Of a stretch of 26,364 nt of DNA, positions 12,747 to 19,764 are shown one piece after another. The translations under genes were made by a program, and so were the position numbers. Numbering within the stretch: position 1 is the stretch's first letter; every line of letters begins with the position of its first letter. Under the pieces are notes generated by a model, which searched no databases, had not been told where the DNA came from, and saw only the letters and a list, made by a program, of their open reading frames with translations. This DNA is from Mobilicoccus sp032056465 (GTDB lineage Bacteria > Actinomycetota > Actinomycetes > Actinomycetales > Dermatophilaceae), in assembly GCF_032056465.1 (NCBI RefSeq), contig NZ_DAMBCL010000050.1; one strand, written 5' to 3'.

Positions 12747-15344
12747 ATGACGACGACCTCCGCGCCCACGCTCACCGCCGTGCTCGACACCCTCCGCCCC
12801 GAGGCGACGACGGGGGAGGCGCCGGACCCCGACACGCTGTTCGGGGCGTTCGTCGACTGGGTGATCGCGAGCAAGGGCGTCGAGCCCTACCCCCACCAGG
12901 AGGAGGCGCTGCTCGAACTCGTCACCGGCAGCAACGTCATCCTCGCGACACCGACCGGCTCGGGGAAGTCGCTCGTGGCGGCCGGTGCCCACTTCTTCGC
13001 GTTCGCCGACTACGAGCGAACCGGTGACCGCACGTACTACACGGCGCCGATCAAGGCCCTCGTCAGCGAGAAGTTCTTCGACCTCTGCGCGATGTTCGGC
13101 GCGGAGAACGTCGGGATGCTCACCGGCGACGCTGCCGTCAACGCGGGGGCGCCGATCGTGTGCTGCACGGCCGAGGTCCTCGCCAACATCGCGCTGCGCG
13201 AGGGGGCCGCCGCGCCCATCGGTCAGGTCGTCATGGACGAGTTCCACTTCTACTCCGAACCCGATCGCGGGTGGGCCTGGCAGGTGCCGATCCTCGAGTT
13301 GCCGCAGGCGCAGTTCCTCCTCATGAGCGCGACGCTCGGCGACGTGTCGATGTTCGAGGACGACCTCACGAGGCGGACCGGGCGGGACACCGCCGTCGTC
13401 GCCGGTGCCGAGCGACCCGTGCCGCTCTCGTTCTCCTACGCGATGACCCCGCTGCACGAGACGCTCGAGGAGCTGCTCACGACCCACCAGGCGCCCGTCT
13501 ACGTCGTCCACTTCACGCAGGCGGCGGCCCTGGAGCAGGCGCAGGCGCTCATGAGCATCAACGTGTGCACGAAGGCCGAGAAGGCCCAGATCCTCGAGGA
13601 ACTGCGCGGATTCCGGTTCGCCAAGGGCTTCGGCGCCACCTTGCAACGGCTCGTCAAGCACGGCATCGGCGTCCACCACGCGGGGATGTTGCCCAAGTAC
13701 CGCCGTCTCGTCGAGACCCTCGCGCAGAAGGGTCTGCTCAAGGTCATCTGCGGCACCGACACCCTCGGGGTCGGCATCAACGTGCCGATCCGCACCGTCG
13801 TCCTCACCGGGCTCACGAAGTTCGACGGCACCCGCCAACGCCTCCTGCGCACCCGGGAGTTCCACCAGATCGCCGGACGCGCGGGACGGGCGGGCTTCGA
13901 CACGAGCGGATCGGTCGTCGTCCAGGCCCCCGACCACGTCATCGAGAACCACAAGGCGCTGCTCAAGGCCGGTGACGACGAGAAGAAGCGGCGCAAGGTC
14001 CAGCGCAAGAAACCCCCAGAGGGGTTCGTCAACTGGAGCGAGGACACCTACGACCGCATCCGCGACGCCGACCCCGAGGCGATGGTGAGCCGCATGCGGG
14101 TGAGTCACGCGATGGTCCTCAACATGATCCAGCGCGAGGGCGACGCCGTCGCCGCGGTGCGCCGCCTGCTCACCGACAACCACGAGCCCCAACGCCAGAA
14201 GACCCGGCTCCAGAAGCAGGCCATCGAGATCCTCCGCACCCTGCTCGACACCGGCGTCGTCGAACGCCTCCCGCAGCCCGATGCGACCGGCCGCCGGTTG
14301 CGCGTCGTCGAGGACCTCCAGCGGGGGTTCGCCCTCAACCAGCCGCTGTCGCCGTTCGCGCTCGCCGCCCTCGACCTCCTCGACCCCGAGGACCCCCTCT
14401 ACGCCCTCGACGTGCTCAGCGTCATCGAGGCGACCCTCGACGACCCGCGGCCCGTGCTCTACGCCCAGCAGTTCAAGGCGCGCGGCGAGGCCGTCGCCGA
14501 GATGAAGGCCGACGGCATCGAGTACGAGGAGCGGATGGAACTCCTCGAGGACGTCACGTGGCCCCGGCCGCTCGAGGAGCTGCTCACCGCCGCCTACGAG
14601 ACCTACCGGCAGACCCACCCCTGGCTCGACCCCGACGCGTTGTCGCCCAAGTCCGTCGTCCGTGACCTGTACGAACGGGCGATGACCTTCGGGGAGTTTG
14701 TCGCGTTCTACGAACTCGCCCGCGCCGAGGGCATCGTCCTGCGCTACCTCTCCGACGCCTACAAGGCGATGCGGCAGACCGTGCCGGACGCGATGAAGAC
14801 CGAGGAGGTCGACGACCTCGTCGAGTGGCTCGGTGAGGTCGTGCGGCAGACGGACTCCTCACTCCTCGACGAGTGGGAGGTCCTCACCGACCCCGACCTC
14901 GCGACCCAGGACATCGAGGAGGTGCGGGCCCGCTCCGCGCAGGCGCGACCGTTCACGGCGAACATGCGCGCGCTGCGGGTCCTCGTCCGCAACGCCCTCT
15001 GGCAGCGGGTCGACCTCGCGGCCCGCGGGAACGTCGACGCACTCGGGGCGCTCGACGCCCCCGCCACCCCCGGAGCGCCCGGCATGGACGCCGACGACTG
15101 GGACGCCGCGCTCGCCGAGTACGCCGAGGAGCACGACGAGATCGGCACCGGGCCCGATGCCCGCGGCCCGGCGATGTTCCTCGGCGACGACCGCAGCGAG
15201 ACCGGGTACTGGATCGTCCAGCAGATCATCGCCGACCCCGCGGGGGACCACGACTGGCGCATCTGGGCCGAGGTCGACCTCGACGCCTCCGACGAGGCAG
15301 GCGAACTCGTCATCCGCGCCACCGACATGGGTCGCCTCGACTGA
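12747..15344 (+). CDS. Ski2-like DEAD/DEAH helicase, DUF3516 type
   Basis: An ATP-dependent superfamily-2 helicase of 865 residues. Motifs in order: Gln51 upstream of Walker A ATPTGSGKS (67-75); motif Ib-type TAEVLANIAL; the DEFH box (164-167); SAT (194-196); the helicase C motif GIGVHHAGMLPKYR (from about 307); GTDTLGVGINVP; and motif VI QIAGRAGRAG (374-383). The helicase core resembles Mtr4/Ski2 RNA helicases. The long C-terminal half (about 430-865) fits the DUF3516 region of actinobacterial helicases; it starts with a basic patch (EKKRRKVQRKKP) and ends with a compact acidic domain. The ATG at 12747 follows GGAGG with 4-nt spacing; an upstream in-frame ATG would add a Gly-rich tail of no known family. 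RNA processing or decay is the probable role, by analogy. Confidence 0.92.
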   Translation: MTTTSAPTLTAVLDTLRPEATTGEAPDPDTLFGAFVDWVIASKGVEPYPHQEEALLELVTGSNVILATPTGSGKSLVAAGAHFFAFADYERTGDRTYYTAPIKALVSEKFFDLCAMFGAENVGMLTGDAAVNAGAPIVCCTAEVLANIALREGAAAPIGQVVMDEFHFYSEPDRGWAWQVPILELPQAQFLLMSATLGDVSMFEDDLTRRTGRDTAVVAGAERPVPLSFSYAMTPLHETLEELLTTHQAPVYVVHFTQAAALEQAQALMSINVCTKAEKAQILEELRGFRFAKGFGATLQRLVKHGIGVHHAGMLPKYRRLVETLAQKGLLKVICGTDTLGVGINVPIRTVVLTGLTKFDGTRQRLLRTREFHQIAGRAGRAGFDTSGSVVVQAPDHVIENHKALLKAGDDEKKRRKVQRKKPPEGFVNWSEDTYDRIRDADPEAMVSRMRVSHAMVLNMIQREGDAVAAVRRLLTDNHEPQRQKTRLQKQAIEILRTLLDTGVVERLPQPDATGRRLRVVEDLQRGFALNQPLSPFALAALDLLDPEDPLYALDVLSVIEATLDDPRPVLYAQQFKARGEAVAEMKADGIEYEERMELLEDVTWPRPLEELLTAAYETYRQTHPWLDPDALSPKSVVRDLYERAMTFGEFVAFYELARAEGIVLRYLSDAYKAMRQTVPDAMKTEEVDDLVEWLGEVVRQTDSSLLDEWEVLTDPDLATQDIEEVRARSAQARPFTANMRALRVLVRNALWQRVDLAARGNVDALGALDAPATPGAPGMDADDWDAALAEYAEEHDEIGTGPDARGPAMFLGDDRSETGYWIVQQIIADPAGDHDWRIWAEVDLDASDEAGELVIRATDMGRLD

Positions 15345-15352
15345 CCCTCGCC

Positions 15353-15375
15353 TCCACCGCCCGCGAGGCGGTGGA
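15353..15375 (+). terminator. Hairpin after the helicase gene
   Basis: TCCACCGCC (15353-15361) and GGCGGTGGA (15367-15375) form a perfect 9-bp stem with loop CGCGA, 8 nt after the helicase stop. There is no T-tract. It ends 6 nt before the -10 box of ggt, so terminator and next promoter are packed together. Confidence 0.65.
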
Positions 15376-15381
15376 CGGCCG

Positions 15382-15387
15382 TAGGGT
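15382..15387 (+). promoter_or_regulatory. -10 box of probable leaderless ggt
   Basis: TAGGGT fits TANNNT and ends 6 nt before the ATG at 15394, with no ribosome-binding site in between. The expected mRNA would start at or next to the A of the start codon. The -35 region overlaps the helicase hairpin and has no good consensus. Confidence 0.5.
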
Positions 15388-15393
15388 CCCGCC

Positions 15394-17364
15394 ATGACCA
15401 CCCGAGCCGCCGTCGTCGCCCTTCTCGCCGCACCCGTGCTCGTGACGCCCTGCGCCGCACACGCGTCCCCGTCCGCCGCCGCCCCGGCCGTCGCCGCCCC
15501 GTCCGCCGCCATCTCCGCCACGCCCGACGCCACCTCGACTGCCTCCGCCGCTCCGTCCGCCCCGGCCGGCGCCGCCGAGCTGCGGTCCCGTGAGTCTCGC
15601 CCCGGTGGGACGACGCCTCGCGATCACGACCGCGGCCCCGTAGGCCACCGCCTGCCCAAGGTCGCGACGATGACCGGCTCCGGCGGCGCCGTCGCCACGG
15701 TCGACCCCGTCGCGAGTCAGGTGGCGATCGACGTCCTCGCCAAGGGAGGGACGGCGGCCGACGCCGCCGTCGCCGCCACCGCGGCCCTCAACGTCGTCGA
15801 GCCCTATGCGACGGGTCTCGGTGGCGGCGGGTTCTTCGTCCACGCCGACGCCCGCGGCCGCGTGTCGACCCTCGACGGTCGCGAGACCGCGCCCGGCGCG
15901 ATGACGCCGACCTCGTTCCTCGAGCCGGACGGCACGCCGATGGCGTTCGACAAGGCGGTGAACTCGGGCCTGTCCGTCGGGGTCCCGGGCAACCCCGCGT
16001 TGTGGCAGACCATCCTCGACCGGTGGGGTCACCGCTCCTACGCGGAGATGCTCGCCCCCGCCGAGCGCATCGCCCGCCGCGGGTTCGTCGTCGACGAGGC
16101 GTTCACCGAGGCGACCGAGCGCAACGCCGAACGGTTCGCCCGCTTCCCCGCCACGGCGGCGGTGTTCCTCCCCGGCGGCAAGCCCGTCCAGCCCGGCACC
16201 GTGCTCCGCCAACCCGACCTCGCCAGGACCTTCGGGCTCCTCCGGGCACACGGGCCGGCGTCGCTCTACGCGGGCCCGATCGGCAAGGCCGTCGTCGACA
16301 CCGTCCGCCACCCCCGCACCGCGCCCGGGGTCGACGTCCCCAGTGGCGGCATGACCACCGCCGATCTCCGTGCCTACCGGGTGCGGTCGAAGGCGCCGAT
16401 CGTCAGCAGCTACCACGGACTCGACGTCTACGGCATGCCCACGCCGAGCGCCGGGGGTATCGCCGTCGCCGAGACCCTCAACCTCATGGAGGCGTACGAG
16501 AAGCGCACGAAGACCGACCTGTCCCGCGTCGACGACGTCGCGTACCTGCACCGCTTCGCCGAGGCCACCTCGACGGCGTTCGCCGACCGCAACCGGTGGG
16601 TCGCGGACGTGCCCGACGTGCCGAGCGGTGCCCTCGTCTCCCCGGAGTTCGCCGCGTCCCGGGCGTGCGCGTTCGACCCGGGCGAGGCCGCGCCGCGGCC
16701 GATCCCGTTCGGCGACCCCCACGCCGCGCCGACGCCGTGCGCCCCGCTCGCCGCGGCCGCGTCCGGTGCGGTCCACGACGGCGCCTCGACGACCCACGTG
16801 AGCGTGGCCGACAGGTGGGGCAACGTCGCCTCCTACACCTCGACGATCGAGCAGTTCGGTGGCTCGGGGATGGTCGTCCCGGGGTACGGGTTCCTCCTCA
16901 ACAACCAGCTCACCGACTTCGAGTTCGCCCCGCCGGTCAAGGGCGTCCCCCACCCCAACCTGCCGGGGCCGGGCAAGCGTCCCCGCAGCTCGATGGCACC
17001 GACGATCCTCATGAAGGACCGCCGCCCGGTGCTCGTCGTGGGCGCGGCGGGCGGCTCGACGATCATCACGACGACGGCCCAGATCATCCTCGGCGTCACC
17101 GACCGCGACCTCACGCTCGTCGGCGCGGTGGGGGCTGCCCGGCTCTCCTCGCGCAACACCGCTGCCGAGGCCGAGGCGCGCATCCTCGACTCCCGCACCG
17201 GCGCCGCGCTCAAGGCCTTGGGGCAGCCGATGGCGGCCCCCAGTGCGGGCACGATCGGGCGCGCCACCGCCATCGCGATGCCGACCCGCCGTACGTTCGT
17301 CGCCGCCGCGGAGCCGACCCGCGGTGGCGGGGGCTCGGCGATGGTGGTCCGCCCCCGACGCTGA
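15394..17364 (+). CDS. ggt: Gamma-glutamyltransferase, secreted
   Basis: An N-terminal-nucleophile hydrolase of 656 residues that cleaves or transfers the gamma-glutamyl group of glutathione and related amides outside the cytoplasm. The proenzyme would cut itself before the nucleophile Thr467 in ASTTHVSVAD. Other family stretches are NVVEPYATGLGGGGFF, LDGRETAPGAM, the PTPSAGGI region, LLNNQLTDFEF and the GSTIITTTAQIILGV stretch. A Sec-type signal peptide is likely (a hydrophobic segment to about residue 25, with AHA before SPSAA). It is followed by an Ala/Pro-rich spacer of about 50 residues before the enzyme proper. Actinomycetes often lack glutathione, so other gamma-glutamyl compounds may be substrates. 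It probably forms a single-gene transcript. Confidence 0.95.
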   Translation: MTTRAAVVALLAAPVLVTPCAAHASPSAAAPAVAAPSAAISATPDATSTASAAPSAPAGAAELRSRESRPGGTTPRDHDRGPVGHRLPKVATMTGSGGAVATVDPVASQVAIDVLAKGGTAADAAVAATAALNVVEPYATGLGGGGFFVHADARGRVSTLDGRETAPGAMTPTSFLEPDGTPMAFDKAVNSGLSVGVPGNPALWQTILDRWGHRSYAEMLAPAERIARRGFVVDEAFTEATERNAERFARFPATAAVFLPGGKPVQPGTVLRQPDLARTFGLLRAHGPASLYAGPIGKAVVDTVRHPRTAPGVDVPSGGMTTADLRAYRVRSKAPIVSSYHGLDVYGMPTPSAGGIAVAETLNLMEAYEKRTKTDLSRVDDVAYLHRFAEATSTAFADRNRWVADVPDVPSGALVSPEFAASRACAFDPGEAAPRPIPFGDPHAAPTPCAPLAAAASGAVHDGASTTHVSVADRWGNVASYTSTIEQFGGSGMVVPGYGFLLNNQLTDFEFAPPVKGVPHPNLPGPGKRPRSSMAPTILMKDRRPVLVVGAAGGSTIITTTAQIILGVTDRDLTLVGAVGAARLSSRNTAAEAEARILDSRTGAALKALGQPMAAPSAGTIGRATAIAMPTRRTFVAAAEPTRGGGGSAMVVRPRR

Positions 17365-17432
17365 CCGGCGGTCACGGTGCGAGACCCGCGCCCACGTTCT
17401 GAGCACGCCTCGATACGACCTCCCCTGCGGCG

Positions 17433-17450
17433 CGGTGTCGATCGACGCCG
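17433..17450. terminator. Possible hairpin after ggt
   Basis: An 18-bp near-palindrome (arms CGGTGTC and GACGCCG around GATC, with one G/T pair) lies 68 bp after the ggt stop and is followed by a G-rich stretch. It could be a terminator hairpin or a protein-binding dyad. The distance from the stop makes this uncertain. Confidence 0.35.
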
Positions 17451-17594
17451 TGGGCGGGGGCCTGCGCTCCCGCACGACCGCCCAGGTCAGGCGCGAATTG
17501 TGCTGTGCCCCTTGAGATGATCGCCACACGAGCGCCGCTGCCTCTTTACAGATTCGATGCGTTGCGTTACCTGTTCCTACCCGTGTACTTGCCC

Positions 17595-17600
17595 TATCGT
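17595..17600 (+). promoter_or_regulatory. -10 box of probable leaderless GNAT-like gene
   Basis: TATCGT fits TANNNT and ends 6 nt before the ATG at 17607. No Shine-Dalgarno-like sequence precedes this start. This supports the 17607 start over in-frame codons further upstream. Confidence 0.5.
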
Positions 17601-17606
17601 GCATGG

Positions 17607-18188
17607 ATGGTGACCTCTTCGGACCGGATCGACGCACCGACCGTGCGGGACTGGCCGACACTGCGCGACCTGGTCGTCCGAGCGTCGGCGACCTGTCAAT
17701 GCCGGGAGATCGCGGCCGCGATCGCCGAATCCCCGAACGCTGCGATGGCCTGGCGCCAGCGCATGTCGGACCTGTGCGGCCGGGGCCGCCTCGTGTTGTT
17801 CGCCGTCGATGCCGAGGGCGTGGCGCACGCGTTGATCGCGGCCTACGTCGACGGTGAGCGCGCCGAGCGTCACGTCGTCGTCCGTCACCTCCTCGTGCTG
17901 CCCTCCCCGGAGGAGGACCCGGCGACCGCGCAGCGGTTGATCGCGCGAGTCGAGGCGTGGGCGACGGAGCACCACGCCGGCGAGGTGCTCCTGGAGGTCG
18001 AGGAGTCGGGGCTCGAGTGCGTTCTTCGCGAACTCGACTACAGCCCCACCGGTGCGCGCCGGCCCGCGTTCGAGAGTCCCACGGCGGTCACGCATCCCGA
18101 CGCGTCGCCGTGGGCCGTCGAATGGCACCGGTTCCTGCGCAACCCCCGCAGCGTCGCCGCCTCACCGCTGTTCGCCGTCGCCTCCTGA
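17607..18188 (+). CDS. GNAT-like acetyltransferase, degenerate CoA loop
   Basis: A protein of 193 residues resembling the Gcn5-related N-acetyltransferase fold. It has an N-terminal strand-helix (APTVRDWPTLRDL), a central strand RLVLFAVDAEGVAHALIAAY, and the strand-helix VVRHLLVLP...RLIARVEAWA. The end, LRELDYSPTGARRPAF, parallels the 'LGF-PTG-RRP' C-terminus of many GNATs. The acetyl-CoA phosphate loop, normally Q/RxxGxG/A, reads SPEEDPATAQ (about 100-109), so cofactor binding may be altered or lost. The ATG at 17607 was chosen from the adjacent -10 box; a longer in-frame start at 17505 would add an AT-richer, dissimilar stretch. The last 27 nt overlap the end of the convergent TetR gene. 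Substrate unknown. Confidence 0.7.
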   Translation: MVTSSDRIDAPTVRDWPTLRDLVVRASATCQCREIAAAIAESPNAAMAWRQRMSDLCGRGRLVLFAVDAEGVAHALIAAYVDGERAERHVVVRHLLVLPSPEEDPATAQRLIARVEAWATEHHAGEVLLEVEESGLECVLRELDYSPTGARRPAFESPTAVTHPDASPWAVEWHRFLRNPRSVAASPLFAVAS

Positions 18189-18713
18189 GCGCGCGCGCCG
18201 GGAGGAGTCCCCTCGGGTGCCGACTCGGGCCTCGTGGAGCATCGTCACGACGACGCCGAGCGACTCGCCCGTGACGAGTTCGGCGAACTCGATGCCCGTC
18301 AGAAGCGCCATGAGCTGCGGCGTCGTCAACGGGATGTCGTCATCGCGCCCGGCCTCGACGAGCGCCCGCATGCGTGCGCGCAGCGGGGCGACGGCGTCGG
18401 CGATCCACGGTTCGCGGCGGGAGGCGATGAGCACCTCGCACCAGGCGAGGGCGAGCCGGTCGTCGTGTGGGCCTGCACCCTCGGCGAGGCGTCGGTCGGT
18501 CACCTCCTCGCACACCGCCTGCACGAGGGCCGCCCGGGTGCGGAAGTGATTGCTCGTCGTGCCGCGCGGCAGTGACCCGGCCGCATCGACGCGGCCGTGC
18601 GTCAGTCCGTGGAGTCCGTCGCGCCCGAAGACGTCGACGGCGGCGGCGAGGGCCAGGGCACGGCGTGAGGCCGGGGCGGTGGTCGGGCCGGTGCCTTCTC
18701 GCGCCGCACTCAT
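18162..18713 (-). CDS. TetR-family transcriptional regulator
   Basis: A protein of 183 residues with a TetR-type helix-turn-helix at about 18-62. Helix 1 is SRRALALAAAVDVFGRDGLHGLTHGRVDAAG, split here as SRRALALAAAVDVF and GLTHGRVDAAG, with the recognition part SLPRGTTSNHFRTRAALVQAV. A short helical effector domain follows, and the C-terminal tail is basic (SSRRARSGGDGEQR). The ATG at 18713 overlaps the stop of the upstream hydrolase gene (ATGA), so the regulator is the second gene of a two-gene operon. The dyad at 19509-19522 in front of the operon is its likely target, giving autoregulation. Its 3' end overlaps the end of the plus-strand GNAT-like gene. The ligand is unknown, perhaps a substrate of the adjacent hydrolase. 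Confidence 0.85.
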   Translation of the reverse strand: MSAAREGTGPTTAPASRRALALAAAVDVFGRDGLHGLTHGRVDAAGSLPRGTTSNHFRTRAALVQAVCEEVTDRRLAEGAGPHDDRLALAWCEVLIASRREPWIADAVAPLRARMRALVEAGRDDDIPLTTPQLMALLTGIEFAELVTGESLGVVVTMLHEARVGTRGDSSRRARSGGDGEQR

Positions 18714-19498
18714 GCGGCGGCCGTGGGGGAGGCCTGCTCCTGCCGCGTGACCCAGTCCCGCACGTGCGCCGTAAAGACCTCGGGACGACACAGGTTCGAC
18801 GGGTCGAAGGAGTCCGCGATGATCGCGAACTCGGTGTTCGCGAGGACCTCCTCGACCCGCCGCATCATCCCCACGGCCACGGCGGAGTGGTCGCCCACCA
18901 GGCACAGCGTCGGCACGTCGCAGCCGCGGAGGTCGTCCGCGAGGCGGACCGCGTTGACGACGCGGCGCTGCTTGATCATGTCGTCCTGACGGGTGGTGGC
19001 GAGCGAGCGCACCACGAGTTCCCCGGCCTCCGGCCAGCGCCTGCGGTAGACGAGCCGGATGAGCGCGGCGCTCCACCGCGACGGCAGGAGCCGCAGCGTC
19101 GCGGGTTGGGCGGCCGCACCGATCATCACGAGGTGTCCTGCGAGCGTGTGCGGTGGTCGGTCGCACAGGCTGTCGCAGATGACGGCCGAGGCGATGAGGT
19201 CACGGTGGCGCAGCATGAACGTCTCGACGACGGGCCCTCCGTAGGAGATGCCGACGAGGTGGGCCCGGGGGATCCCACGGCTCCGCAGGGCGTCGGCGAT
19301 GTCGTCGGCCTGCACGGCGAGGACGTCGGCGTCGGCGATGCCGTCCAGCGACGGCGACCGACCGGTTCCACGCAGGTCCAGGGCCAGGCGACGGAACTCG
19401 GTCAACGCCGCGACCTGGGGGGCGTACATCTGATGGTCGGCCCCGAGGCCGGGGACGAAGACGAGTGCCGGCCCGCGGCCGACGTCCTCAACGAACAT
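18710..19498 (-). CDS. Alpha/beta-hydrolase with altered catalytic residues
   Basis: A protein of 262 residues with a typical alpha/beta-hydrolase N-terminal half: oxyanion region VFVPGLGADHQMY, LALDLRGTGRS, and the nucleophile elbow GISYGG (Ser85). The C-terminal half is unusual. The catalytic-acid region reads LVGDHSAV (201-208), with Ser where Asp is expected and Asp one step early. At the catalytic His position (normally GH-x-x-NL) it reads SFDPSNLCRPEVF, with Asp232 instead of His, a difference of one base (GAC against CAC). It may be inactive, use another residue, or bind a ligand without hydrolysis. The ATG at 19498 has the ribosome-binding site AGGAGGGG (19501-19508). The coupled TetR gene follows. 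Confidence 0.85.
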   Translation of the reverse strand: MFVEDVGRGPALVFVPGLGADHQMYAPQVAALTEFRRLALDLRGTGRSPSLDGIADADVLAVQADDIADALRSRGIPRAHLVGISYGGPVVETFMLRHRDLIASAVICDSLCDRPPHTLAGHLVMIGAAAQPATLRLLPSRWSAALIRLVYRRRWPEAGELVVRSLATTRQDDMIKQRRVVNAVRLADDLRGCDVPTLCLVGDHSAVAVGMMRRVEEVLANTEFAIIADSFDPSNLCRPEVFTAHVRDWVTRQEQASPTAAA

Positions 19499-19508
19499 GA
19501 CCCCTCCT

Positions 19509-19522
19509 ACTATGATCGTAGT
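19509..19522. promoter_or_regulatory. Operator-like dyad before the hydrolase-TetR operon
   Basis: ACTATGA and TCGTAGT form a 14-bp palindrome with one mismatched pair. It begins 11 bp upstream of the hydrolase start codon and abuts its ribosome-binding site. It contains a minus-strand TACGAT (19520-19515) that could serve as a -10 box. A bound TetR protein would shut off the operon. Assignment to the regulator at 18713 is inference. Confidence 0.5.
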
Positions 19523-19764
19523 GATTCGGTCAGCGTAGCCCTCGCCGGAGCGTGCGGGGAAGTGCCCGGAGGCGCGGGAACCGGCCGCCGGAGCGGGTCG
19601 CCGGTCGCGCCGCCCACCGGCCCACCGCGCGGTCGCCTCGGGTGACGGCCCCCGCCGGAGACGGTCGGGGAGTCGAGGGGGGAGTCGCCGTGAGCGGCAA
19701 GTACCGTGGTGCGCGCACGCCGCGCGCGCATGCATCCCACGTCACCACGAGGAGCCGCACTCCC

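Noticed and set aside
11685..14618. Very long minus-strand open frame across the regulator and helicase genes
   Set aside because: It runs antisense to two genes with clear domain motifs and shows only Val/Leu/Gly/Arg-rich sequence without any family pattern.
15310..17661. Long minus-strand frame opposite ggt
   Set aside because: Mirror of the ggt codon bias; Gly/Arg repeats and no recognisable domain.
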